A DNA stretch of 64,000 nt from contig JAUJOT010000003.1 in the NCBI GenBank assembly GCA_030447505.1, positions 310,001 to 374,000 on the forward strand. Direction: 5' to 3'. Positions 53,502-61,397 of this stretch are shown piece after piece; the first letter of the stretch is position 1, and every line of letters begins with the position of its first letter. The translations under genes were made by a program, and so were the position numbers. This DNA is from Solirubrobacteraceae bacterium. GTDB lineage: Bacteria; Actinomycetota; Thermoleophilia; Solirubrobacterales; Solirubrobacteraceae. Under the pieces are notes generated by a model. The model did not search any database. It saw only the letters and a list, made by a program, of their open reading frames with translations, and was not told the DNA's origin.

Positions 53502-54464
53502 ATGGGATTGCTGGACGACGCCATCAAGGAGCATCTCGAGCTCAAGCGGCGCCGCGGCGCTGACGCCGGCGAGATCTCCCGGCTGGAGACGGAGGCGCTC
53601 GGACCCGTGCGCCGTTCGGCCGACGGCGTGCCCGACCTGTCGGACACGTTCGAGCCGCCGCAGGAGCCCGCCGGCAAGGGCGCGGCGCAGGAGACGCAGC
53701 CCGGCGGCCCGCCTGAGGCTCCGGCTCTGCGTCGATGGGAGGACGAGCAGAGCGCGGCGCACAGCCAGCTGCCGGAGACGCCCGCCTACGAGCCGCCCGC
53801 CTACGAGCCGCCGCCTCCGCCGCCCCCGTCCGCGCATGAGCCGCGACCGGCACCGCCGCCAGCCGGCTACGAGCCGCCGCCGCCGCCACCAGCCGCGTAC
53901 GAGCCCCCGCCCCCGCCACCAGCCCCCTACGAGCCGCCGCCGCCGCCACCAGCCGCGTACGAGCCCCCGCCCTCGCCGCCAGCCGCGTACGACCCCTCGC
54001 CGCCGCCGCCGCCAGCCGCGTACGAGCCGCCGCCGGCCGCATCCTACGAGCCGCCGCCGCTCACCCCGCCCGCGATCGGCGAGCCCTGGACGACCGGCGA
54101 TCTCGGCCCGGAGCCCGAGCCGCAATCGCCGCCCGATCCCGATCCCCCGGCGCAGTCGACCGGCCTGTTCTCGCGGCTGCTCGGCGGGCGCAGGTCGAAG
54201 TCCGAGCGCGAGCCGCAGCCGCCGGCGGCCTACGAGCCCGAGGCCGCCCCCTACGAGTCCGCGCCCTACGAGCCGCCCCCGCCCCCGCGGTCGTCGTACG
54301 AGCCGCCGCCGGTCCAGCACGAGCCCGACATCGTCCCGGCGGACGACGAGCCAGAAGTCGAGGACCTGCTCGAGGAGACGCCGGAGTTCCTCGAGGAGAC
54401 ACCGGAGCACGACCGGCTCTGGTTCGAGCAGCGTCCCCCGCGCGATTTCAACTTCGACGACTGA
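53502..54464 (+). CDS. Pro/Tyr/Glu-rich repeat protein of unknown function
   Basis: 320 aa from ATG 53502, 11 bases after the diguanylate cyclase, so probably one operon. The N-terminus (MGLLDDAIKEHLELKRRRGA) is helical and charged. The centre (about 85-190) consists of YEPPPPPPAA-type decapeptide repeats. The C-terminus is very acidic and distinctive: EDLLEETPEFLEETPEHDRL then WFEQRPPRDFNFDD. No signal peptide or TM segment. Such proteins may act as scaffolds through the proline-rich stretch; the conserved-looking ends, not the repeats, are the best search query. Confidence 0.75.
   Translation: MGLLDDAIKEHLELKRRRGADAGEISRLETEALGPVRRSADGVPDLSDTFEPPQEPAGKGAAQETQPGGPPEAPALRRWEDEQSAAHSQLPETPAYEPPAYEPPPPPPPSAHEPRPAPPPAGYEPPPPPPAAYEPPPPPPAPYEPPPPPPAAYEPPPSPPAAYDPSPPPPPAAYEPPPAASYEPPPLTPPAIGEPWTTGDLGPEPEPQSPPDPDPPAQSTGLFSRLLGGRRSKSEREPQPPAAYEPEAAPYESAPYEPPPPPRSSYEPPPVQHEPDIVPADDEPEVEDLLEETPEFLEETPEHDRLWFEQRPPRDFNFDD
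53868..54060 (+). repeat. 30-bp coding tandem repeat (Tyr-Glu-Pro-Pro decapeptides)
   Basis: About six imperfect copies of a 30-bp unit beginning tacgagccgcc, each encoding Y-E/D-P-P/S-P-P-P-P-A-A/P. Copy length varies slightly near the end. It is a coding minisatellite within the Pro-rich gene, so copy number may vary between strains. Confidence 0.85.
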
Positions 54465-54474
54465 ACCTCAGGCG

Positions 54475-55148
54475 TTGCGTCGCCGGCTGACCTGGCTCGA
54501 CGTCTTCACCGACGTCCCGCTGGCCGGAAACCAGCTCGCCGTCGTCCACGACGCCGACGGCCTCGACGACGCCACGATGCTCGCCTTCGCCCGTGAGACG
54601 CGGCTGTCGGAGACGACGTTCGTGCAGGCGCCGACCGCATCCGGTGCCGACTATCGCAACCGCCGCAGTTCGGCGCGCGGCCGAGTCCCGCCGACGTGCT
54701 CGCCGCCGCCGGGCTGCCGATCTGCGCGGCCGACCCGCAGCTCGCGCCGCACGTCATCTCGACCGGCATGGCGCACCTGATCGTCCCGCTCAAGGATCAG
54801 GCCGCGCTGCGCGACGCCGCGCCCGACAGGCAGGCGATGCGCGCGCTGCTCGAGCCGATCGGCGCGATGGTCCTCTACCTCGCGGCGGTCGACGTCGACT
54901 CGGGCGTCGCCCGCGCGCGCGGCTTCTTCCTCGACGCCGGCGGCATCACAGAGGACCCGGCGTCAGGCTCGGCCGCGGGCCCGCTGCTCGCCTACCTGCG
55001 CGAGCGCGACGGGCGCGACGAGCTCACCGTCGAGCAGGGCCTGGAGATCGGGCGCCCGAGCCGGATCGACTGCGCCTGGGCGGACGATCGCCCGCGCGTG
55101 TCAGGCGACGTCGTCGTCGTGGCCGACGGCGACGTGCTGCTCGTCTGA
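54475..55148 (+). pseudogene. PhzF family isomerase, internal deletion plus frameshift
   Basis: The first 60 or so codons (TTG 54475) encode a normal PhzF N-terminus: LTWLDVFTDVPLAGNQLAVV and RLSETTFVQAP, including the catalytic Glu. After GADYRN at about 54660 the frame turns into nonsense, but the next frame from 54666 gives PQFGARPSPADVLAAAGLPI and continues with APHVISTGMAHLIVPLKDQ and GITEDPASGSAAGPL to the stop at 55148. Compared with a typical 280-300-residue PhzF, about 80-90 residues with the PFAGHPTLG region are missing at the junction. The gene cannot make an active enzyme. Its end overlaps the convergent ABC ATPase gene by 48 bases. Confidence 0.82.
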
Positions 55149-56231
55149 CGACGACGCGTTCTCGCGCGGCAGCACCTCGACCGGTCCCTCGATCCACGCC
55201 TGCACGTGATCGCCCGGATGCCACGCCGGGTAGCCCAGCCGCCGCGAGGAGATGACCCGCCCGGACCGGAGCCGCAGCCCGACGAGCTGGTCATGGCCGA
55301 AGAAGCGCCGCGTGACGACCTCGGCGCGCGCCGCGCTCGCCGGCCCGCTGACGCCGATCGCGACCGACTCGGGTCGCACGAGCACCTCGCAGGCGCCGCT
55401 GACGTCGCCCGCCGGGAGCGTGCCGAGCTCACAGCTCGCGCGGCCGTCCTGCGCGTCGCCCGGCAGCACCTCGATGTCGCCGAGGAACGCCGCCATCCAG
55501 CGCGAGGCCGGCCGCAGGTAGACCTCCTCCGGCGTCCCCGCCTGCTCGACCCGGCCGTCGCGCATCACGGCGACCGTCTCGGCGATGCTCATCGCCTCCT
55601 CCTGGTCGTGCGTGACAAACAGCGCCGTCACCCCGGCGGTGCGCAGGATCTGCGAGACCTCCTGGCGCAGGCGGTCGCGCAGCGAGGCGTCGAGGTTGGA
55701 GAACGGCTCGTCGAGCAGGACGAGGTCCGGGCTGGGCGCCAGCGCGCGCGCCAGCGCGACGCGCTGCTGCTGGCCGCCGGACAGCTCGTGCACGGGGCGC
55801 TTCTGCGAGCCGGCCAGGCCGACGAGCTCCAGCGCCTCGCGGATCCGTCCCGGATCGGGCTTGCGCCCGAGGCCGTAGCCGACGTTGCCGGCGACGTCGA
55901 GGTGCGGAAAGAGCGCGTAGTCCTGGAAGACCATGCCGATCCGCCGCTGCTCGGCGGGCACGAAGCGATCGGCGCTGGACACGACGCGGCCGCCGACGAC
56001 GATCTCGCCCGCGTCGGGTCGCTCGAGGCCGGCGATCAGCCGCAGCGTCGTCGTCTTGCCGCAGCCGCTCGGGCCGAGCAGGGCGCAGGTGCCGCCCGCA
56101 TGCAGCTCCAGATCAGCGCCGTCGACGGCGCGGACCGGGCCGAACGACTTGCGCAGGCCGCGCAGGCGCAGGCCGACGCGGGGCGCGGGATCCGCGCCGT
56201 TGCCATTGCCGTTCCCGCTTGTCGCCTGCAT
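55101..56231 (-). CDS. fbpC: Ferric-iron ABC transporter ATP-binding protein (FbpC-like)
   Basis: 376 aa from ATG 56231. Walker A GPSGCGKT (53-60), Q-loop GMVFQDYALFPHL, signature HELSGGQQQRVALARALAPS, Walker B LVLLDEPFSNLDASLRD, H-loop VTHDQEEAMS. A C-terminal TOBE-like regulatory domain follows (CEVLVRPESVAIGV). The N-terminus has an Asn/Gly-rich stretch before the domain. It powers import through the permease encoded just upstream (2 bases between genes). Sulfate or spermidine importers look similar; the neighbouring binding protein supports iron. Confidence 0.92.
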   Translation of the reverse strand: MQATSGNGNGNGADPAPRVGLRLRGLRKSFGPVRAVDGADLELHAGGTCALLGPSGCGKTTTLRLIAGLERPDAGEIVVGGRVVSSADRFVPAEQRRIGMVFQDYALFPHLDVAGNVGYGLGRKPDPGRIREALELVGLAGSQKRPVHELSGGQQQRVALARALAPSPDLVLLDEPFSNLDASLRDRLRQEVSQILRTAGVTALFVTHDQEEAMSIAETVAVMRDGRVEQAGTPEEVYLRPASRWMAAFLGDIEVLPGDAQDGRASCELGTLPAGDVSGACEVLVRPESVAIGVSGPASAARAEVVTRRFFGHDQLVGLRLRSGRVISSRRLGYPAWHPGDHVQAWIEGPVEVLPRENASSSDEQHVAVGHDDDVA

Positions 56232-56233
56232 CG

Positions 56234-57856
56234 CTACGAGGCCACGCTTGCCTTCGCGCTCAGAAGGTACAGCGGCGGTGCCGCGATCAGCAGCAGCAGC
56301 AGCGCCGGGATCGCGCTCGCCTCGTAGAAGCCGAACGACGTCTGCTGCCAGACGTCGGTCGCCAGCGTGTCGAACCCGATCGGCGCCAGCAGCAGCGTCG
56401 CCGGCAGCTCCTTCAGGGCGTGCAGGAACACGAGCGCCGCGCCGCCCAGCACGCCGCTTGCGACGAGCGGCGTCGTGATCGTGCGCAGGACGGCGATCGG
56501 GCTGCGGCCGAGGCCGCGCGCCGCCTCCTCCAGGCGCGGGGGCACCTGCAGCAGCGACGCGCCGATCGGGCTGACGGCGAGTGGCAGGTAGTGGATCGCC
56601 AGCGCGAAGACGAGCACCGCGAGCGTCTGGTAGAGCGGCAGCGCGACGCGCGTCGTGAAGAACACGAGCGCGAGCGCGACGACGATCCCCGGCAACGCGT
56701 AGCCGGCGTAGCCGACGCGCTCGACGATCCGCGTCACGAGGCTCGGATAGCGCACCGACAGCAGCGCGACGGCGATCGCCCCGAGGCTCGCGGCAAGCGC
56801 GGCGGCCGCCGCGGCGAGCAGCGAGTGCCAGCTGTTCGCCGCAAGCGCGCCCAGCTCGAGGCCGCTCGAGATCTGCTTCGTCGCCCAGTACAGCAGCACG
56901 CCGACCGGCAGCACGAGCGCGATCGCGGCGACGCCGGCGCAGAACGCGAGCGCCGGCCAGCGCCAGCGCGCGAGCGCCACCGGCTGGGCCGGGCGCTGCG
57001 CGCCGGGCGTGACGCGGTGAAGCGCGCGCGCCGCGCGCACGCGCGCGTAGGCGGCGAACAGCACGAGCATCACGAGCACGAGGACCATCCCGAGCGCCGC
57101 CGCCTCGGTCCGCCCGAAGCCCGACTCGTAGGCGATGTAGATGTCGTGGGTGAACGAGTTGAAGCGCATGATCGAGACGGCGCCGAAGTCGCTGAGGACG
57201 TACAGCGCGACGAGCACGCCGCCGGCGCCGATCGCGGGCGCGAGCTGCGGCAGCACGACGCTGCGAAAGACGTCGCGCGGGCTGCGGCCCATGACGCGCG
57301 CCGCCTCCTCGAGCGACGGGTCCATCCGCTGCAGCGCGCCGCGCAGCGGGATCAGCACGAGCGGATAGGTGAACAGCGTGAGCACGAGGAACGCCCCGCT
57401 GAAGCCGTAGATCGAGGGCAGCTGCTCGACGCCGAGCAGGTCGGCAAGCGCACCACGGGGGCCGAGCGCCGACACGAACAGGTAGGCGCCGATGTAGCTC
57501 GGGATGACGAGCGGCAGCGTCAGCAGCGTCGCCCAGATCCGCCGTCCCGGCAGGTCCGAGCGCACCGTCAGCCAGGCGAGCGGAACGGCGATCGCGATCG
57601 CCGCGGCGGTGACGGCCGCCGCGAGCCCGAGGCTGCGCGTGATCAGCCCGACCGTGCGGTCGGTCAGCACGGCGTCGAGCGCTCCGCGCGCGTCGTCGAG
57701 CACCGCGACGACGAGGTACAGCGCGGGCAGCGCCGCGGCGAGCCCGACCATCAGGCCGAGGCCGAGCAGCACGAGCGGCGGCCGGCGCATGCCGAACGCC
57801 CGCGCCGCCGACGGCAGCCGGCGCCCGAACGTGCGTCCCGCAGTCGCCGCGTCCAC
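56234..57856 (-). CDS. fbpB: Ferric-iron ABC transporter permease, fused two-domain (FbpB-like)
   Basis: 540 aa with about 12 TM helices in two homologous halves. Each half has the EAA loop that docks the ATPase: EEAARVMGRSPRDVFRSVVL in the first and EEAARGLGRSPIAVLRTITT in the second. Double-length permeases are usual for the FbpB/ThiP group. It is placed 3 bases after the end of the binding-protein gene and 2 before the ATPase, so the three genes form one operon read from 58864 leftwards. Confidence 0.93.
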   Translation of the reverse strand: MDAATAGRTFGRRLPSAARAFGMRRPPLVLLGLGLMVGLAAALPALYLVVAVLDDARGALDAVLTDRTVGLITRSLGLAAAVTAAAIAIAVPLAWLTVRSDLPGRRIWATLLTLPLVIPSYIGAYLFVSALGPRGALADLLGVEQLPSIYGFSGAFLVLTLFTYPLVLIPLRGALQRMDPSLEEAARVMGRSPRDVFRSVVLPQLAPAIGAGGVLVALYVLSDFGAVSIMRFNSFTHDIYIAYESGFGRTEAAALGMVLVLVMLVLFAAYARVRAARALHRVTPGAQRPAQPVALARWRWPALAFCAGVAAIALVLPVGVLLYWATKQISSGLELGALAANSWHSLLAAAAAALAASLGAIAVALLSVRYPSLVTRIVERVGYAGYALPGIVVALALVFFTTRVALPLYQTLAVLVFALAIHYLPLAVSPIGASLLQVPPRLEEAARGLGRSPIAVLRTITTPLVASGVLGGAALVFLHALKELPATLLLAPIGFDTLATDVWQQTSFGFYEASAIPALLLLLIAAPPLYLLSAKASVAS

Positions 57857-57859
57857 TAC

Positions 57860-58864
57860 CTACAACGCCCCGGTCTCCCGCATGAGCTTCAGCGTGCCCT
57901 GCAGGTCGTCGAGCTTGGCGAGGTCGATCTTCGGGGCCGGCACGTCGGCCAGCGGCGTGAGCTCCTTGGGCGCCGGCACGCCGGAGACCAGCGGATACTC
58001 CTTCGAGCTCTCCGAGAAGTAGGTCTGCGTCTGCTCGGAGAGCATCTGGCGCACGAACTTCAGCGCCTGCTCCTTGTTGTCGGTCGAGGCGAGCACGGCG
58101 ACGCCGGCGGTGTTGACGAGCGAGCCGAGGTCCTCCGGCGGGAAGTGCACCTTGACCGGGTAGTCGGGATCCTCGGCCTGCGCCTCGGCGACGTAGTAGT
58201 GGTTGATCAGGCCGAGGTCGATCTCGCCCTTGGCGATCGCGTCGCGGATCGGGATGTTCGAGTTGTAGGTCTGCACGTCGTTGGCGACCATGCCCTCGAG
58301 CCACTTCCGCGCGACGTCCTCGCCCTCGACGAGCCGCAACGCCGTGACGTAGCCCTGCAGCGACGCGTTGCGCGGCGCCCAGCCGACGCGGCCCTTCCAC
58401 TTCTTGTCCGTGAGCTGCAGCGGCGAGTCGGGCAGCTCGGACGCCTTGACCTTCTCCCCGTAGGCGATCACGCGCGCGCGGCCGGTGACGCCGACCCAGG
58501 CACCGCCCTTGGACCGGTAGCGCGGCGGGACCTCGGCGAGGATGTCCGCCGGCAGCTCGAGCAGCAGGCCCTGCTTCTCGACGGCCTCCAGCGACCCGGC
58601 GTCCTGTGCGAAGAACACGTCGGCGGGCGAGTTCTTGCCCTCCTCGAGGATCGTCGCCGCCAGTGACGGGCTGTCGCCGTAGCGCGTGTTGACGTCGAAG
58701 CCCGAGGCGGCCTCGTACTGCTTGACGGCCGGACTGATGATCGGCGCGATCCGGCCCGAGTACAACGTGAGGGTCGTCTCGTCCTCGGACGCGCCGCACG
58801 CGGCGAGGCCTGCCAGCAGCGCTGCGAGCGCGGCGAGCGGTGCAAGGCGTCGACGGATTAGCAT
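57860..58864 (-). CDS. fbpA: Iron(III) ABC transporter substrate-binding lipoprotein (FbpA/FutA-like)
   Basis: 334 aa from ATG 58864. The signal peptide ends in a lipobox (LAGLAAC, lipidated Cys23). The mature part has TLYSGRIAPIISPAVKQYEA, NTRYGDSPSLAATILEEG, ADVFFAQDAGSLEAV and, near the hinge, LGLINHYYVAEAQAE, whose paired Tyr are the Fe(III) ligands in this family. It captures ferric iron at the outer surface and delivers it to the permease. An IdeR/DtxR-like box lies 51 bases upstream of the start, in the shared region with a divergent glycosyltransferase. Confidence 0.93.
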   Translation of the reverse strand: MLIRRRLAPLAALAALLAGLAACGASEDETTLTLYSGRIAPIISPAVKQYEAASGFDVNTRYGDSPSLAATILEEGKNSPADVFFAQDAGSLEAVEKQGLLLELPADILAEVPPRYRSKGGAWVGVTGRARVIAYGEKVKASELPDSPLQLTDKKWKGRVGWAPRNASLQGYVTALRLVEGEDVARKWLEGMVANDVQTYNSNIPIRDAIAKGEIDLGLINHYYVAEAQAEDPDYPVKVHFPPEDLGSLVNTAGVAVLASTDNKEQALKFVRQMLSEQTQTYFSESSKEYPLVSGVPAPKELTPLADVPAPKIDLAKLDDLQGTLKLMRETGAL

Positions 58865-58914
58865 GCTGTGCGCTCTCCTCCTCGGGTCGGTGCGGCCTGA
58901 TGTAGCGGCGCAGC

Positions 58915-58933
58915 TTAGGGCAGCCTAACGGCT
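58915..58933 (-). promoter_or_regulatory. IdeR/DtxR-like iron box upstream of the iron transporter
   Basis: ttagggcagcctaacggct matches the 19-bp IdeR/DtxR consensus (TTAGGTTAGGCTAACCTAA) at 12 of 19 places, with the first 15 bases matching at 12. It also contains the short palindrome TTAGG-gcag-CCTAA. It lies between the divergent starts at 58864 and 58940, so an iron-loaded repressor could silence the transporter, and perhaps the GT-C gene, when iron is plentiful. Confidence 0.75.
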
Positions 58934-58939
58934 TCCGCC

Positions 58940-60331
58940 ATGACCACCCCTCGGTTCTCATTCGCGGTGCTCGCCTGTGTCGCGGTCGCTGCCGGCACGC
59001 TGCTGGTCGCCGACGAACCGGTCTATGACGCGTGGTCGTGGCTCGTCTGGGGTCGCGAGCTCGCGCACCTCGGGCTCGACACGACGAGCGGCCCGTCCTG
59101 GAAGCCGCTGCCCGTCGTGCTCGCGGCGCCGCTGAGTCTCGCCGGCGAGGCCGCGCCCGAGCTGTGGCTCGTGCTCGTCCGCACGGCGTTCCTGCTGACG
59201 TTCGTGCTGGCGGCCGACCTCGCGTACCTGCTGACGGCCGGCAGGCCGCGCCCGCTGCGGCTCGCCGCCGCCGCCTTCGCGGTCGTCAGCCTCGTGCTGC
59301 TGTCCGACGCCGGGTGGTCGCGTCAGGTCGCCGGCGGGATGTCCGAGCCGCTGTTGGTCGCGCTCGTCCTCGCGGCCGCGCGCGCGGGGCTGGCAGGTCG
59401 CGGTCGCAGCGCGCTCGTGCTCGGCGCGCTGGCGGCGCTCGTGCGTCCGGAGGCCTGGCCGCTGCTCGTGGCCTACGCGCTGTGGTGCTGGCGCCGCGAT
59501 CCGCACGTGCGGCCGCTCGTCCTCGTGGTCGGCGTCGGGGTTCCGGTCGCGTGGCTCGCCCCGGAGCTGCTCGGATCCGGGGGCGGCGGCGCCGAACGCG
59601 CGCAGCGCGGAACGGGCGATCCTCGCGAGACGCTCAGGCGCGCCTTCGTGCTGCCGATCGCGCTTGTGTGGCCGCTCGCGCTCGCCGCGCTGCGCGAGCG
59701 CGCGGCGCGCGTGCTCGCAGCCGGCGCGATCGCGTGGATCGCGATCGTCGCGGCGATGACGCTGATCGGCTTCCCGGGCCTTTCGCGCTTCGTGGCGCCG
59801 CCGGCGGCGATCATCTGCGTGCTCGGGGGCGTCGGCCTCGCCGCGGTGCTCGTGAACCGGCGCCCGCGCGGCGCCGCGGGCGCGGCCGGCGCCGCGCTCG
59901 CCGTGGCAGCGTCGGTGGCGCTGGTCTTCACCGTGCCCGGCCTGCCCGACCGGGTGTCCGAGCTGCGCGCGGGCTGGCGCACCTCGGCGCGCGCGAGCGA
60001 GTCGCAGGACCGCGTTCGCGCGCTGTCGCGCGCCGTCGGTCGCGATCGCCTGCTGCGCTGCGGGCGGCTCGCGACGAGCGATACGCTCGTCCGCACCGCG
60101 CTCGCATGGCAGCTCGGCGTCCCGCTCTCGCACGTCGTCAGCTTCGGTGAGCCGCCGCGCCTGTCGGGCGCGTTCGTCGTCGACCTCGAGGCGCGCCCGC
60201 GGCTGCGCAAGGACATGCATGCCGTGGCGACGCAGATCGGCCGCGTCGGCGAGTGGCGCGCCTACTCGATCGACTGCCCCGCGACGGAGCTCGTCGGCGG
60301 CCCGCAGCGCGGGCGTCTCGGGCGCGGGTAG
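58940..60331 (+). CDS. GT-C fold membrane glycosyltransferase, paralogue of the gene at 16508
   Basis: 463 aa, about ten TM helices. The first outer loop DEPVYDAWSWLVWGRELAHL carries the acidic GT-C motif and the same WGREL as the 16508 gene. SWKPLPVVLAAPLSL and GGMSEPLLVALVLAAARAGL follow. The C-terminal soluble part has paired Cys (LLRCGRLAT and SIDCPATEL). Probably uses a polyprenyl-phosphate sugar on the outer face. It starts 6 bases after the IdeR-like box and is divergent from the iron transporter, so joint iron control is possible. A hairpin follows the stop. Confidence 0.8.
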   Translation: MTTPRFSFAVLACVAVAAGTLLVADEPVYDAWSWLVWGRELAHLGLDTTSGPSWKPLPVVLAAPLSLAGEAAPELWLVLVRTAFLLTFVLAADLAYLLTAGRPRPLRLAAAAFAVVSLVLLSDAGWSRQVAGGMSEPLLVALVLAAARAGLAGRGRSALVLGALAALVRPEAWPLLVAYALWCWRRDPHVRPLVLVVGVGVPVAWLAPELLGSGGGGAERAQRGTGDPRETLRRAFVLPIALVWPLALAALRERAARVLAAGAIAWIAIVAAMTLIGFPGLSRFVAPPAAIICVLGGVGLAAVLVNRRPRGAAGAAGAALAVAASVALVFTVPGLPDRVSELRAGWRTSARASESQDRVRALSRAVGRDRLLRCGRLATSDTLVRTALAWQLGVPLSHVVSFGEPPRLSGAFVVDLEARPRLRKDMHAVATQIGRVGEWRAYSIDCPATELVGGPQRGRLGRG

Positions 60332-60377
60332 GTCTGCGCCTGCCGCCGGCGCCTGCTCGTGGCGACTCGCCGGCGAC

Positions 60378-60399
60378 ACCGACCGCGCAGGCGGTCGGT
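60378..60399 (+). terminator. Hairpin after the GT-C gene
   Basis: Perfect 9-bp stem accgaccgc/gcggtcggt with a 4-base loop gcag. No T-run. It sits 46 bases after the GT-C stop and before the second IdeR-like box, so it separates the two transcripts. Confidence 0.6.
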
Positions 60400-60481
60400 C
60401 GATCGAGAGAAGCTGAGCCGTCTGCCGTTCGCTGCCCTGGCGGGACTGAGGCAGCTACTCTTTCTGCTGCATTGGGGAACT

Positions 60482-60500
60482 CTAAGTTAGGGTCTCCTAA
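60482..60500 (+). promoter_or_regulatory. IdeR/DtxR-like iron box abutting a glycosyltransferase start
   Basis: ctaagttagggtctcctaa matches the IdeR/DtxR 19-mer at 14 of 19 places and ends one base before GTG 60501; it contains the palindrome TTAGG-gtct-CCTAA. A repressor bound here would cover the start of the 60501-63834 operon. No other binding site is seen in the 150 bases upstream. Confidence 0.7.
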
Positions 60501-61397
60501 GTGCTGACCGTCGTGATCCCGGCCACCGATGCGCCCCTGGCCCTCGCCGGCTGCCTCGCGGCGCTGGAGCGTTCGTGCGAGGCGCACACGCTCGAGGTCG
60601 TGACGGCGCCCGCTCGTTGCGGACCCGCCGCCGCCCGCAACGCCGGCGTCGCGCGCACGGGCGGCGAGATCGTCGTCTTCGTCGACTCAGATGTCGCGGT
60701 CCACTCCGACGCGCTGCGCCGCCTGCGCGAGGCGCTCGAGCGCGACGCGGGCCTGGACGCCGTCTTCGGCAGCTACGACGAGCACCCCGCCGCGGCGGCG
60801 ACCGTGTCGCGCTTTCGCAACCTCCTGCACCACCACGTGCACACGACCGCGCCCGGCCCCGCGACGACCTTCTGGGCCGGCCTCGGCGCGATCCGGCGTG
60901 AGGCCTTTGACGCGGTCGGCGGCTTTGACGCACACCGCTACCCGCGCCCGTCGATCGAGGACATCGAGTTCGGCATGCGCCTGCACGCGGCGGGTCGCCG
61001 GATCGCACTTGACCCGCGAGCGCGCGGCACGCACCTCAAGCACTGGACGCTGCCCTCGATGCTGCGCGCGGACCTCGGCGCGCGCGGCGCGCCCTGGGTC
61101 GCGCTGCGCCTGGAGCGCGGCGGTGACGGCGCCACCGCGCTCAACCTCTCCTGGCGCCACCGGCTCGCGGCCGGGGCCGCGCTGCTCGCCGCCGCATCTG
61201 CGCTGACGGGCCGCGGGCGCGTCTCGGCGGTCGCGCTGGTCGCGATGATCGCGCCCAACGCGCGCTTCTACGCGCTGCTCGCGCGGCTCGGCGGCCCGCG
61301 GCTCGCGCTGGCGGGCGTGCCGCTTTCACTCGTCCACCACCTGACGGCCGCCGCCTCCGTCCCCGCCGGCATCCTGCTGTGGCTGCGCCTGCGATGA
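60501..61397 (+). CDS. Glycosyltransferase family 2 with C-terminal membrane part
   Basis: 298 aa from GTG 60501. GT-A motifs: LTVVIPATDAPLALAGCLAA, GPAAARNAGVA, IVVFVDSDVAVHSDALRRL (DxD) and PRPSIEDIEFGMRLHAAGRR, the E-D-xEFGxRL pattern for the base and acceptor. Two or three hydrophobic segments near the C-terminus (from about 215) place it at the membrane. Its stop overlaps the next gene's ATG (ATGA). First gene of a three-gene operon preceded by an IdeR-like box. Confidence 0.88.
   Translation: MLTVVIPATDAPLALAGCLAALERSCEAHTLEVVTAPARCGPAAARNAGVARTGGEIVVFVDSDVAVHSDALRRLREALERDAGLDAVFGSYDEHPAAAATVSRFRNLLHHHVHTTAPGPATTFWAGLGAIRREAFDAVGGFDAHRYPRPSIEDIEFGMRLHAAGRRIALDPRARGTHLKHWTLPSMLRADLGARGAPWVALRLERGGDGATALNLSWRHRLAAGAALLAAASALTGRGRVSAVALVAMIAPNARFYALLARLGGPRLALAGVPLSLVHHLTAAASVPAGILLWLRLR

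Noticed and set aside
53868-54060. Tandem repeats considered as a CRISPR-like array
   Set aside because: Units are contiguous, in frame and coding for a Pro-rich stretch; there are no spacers.
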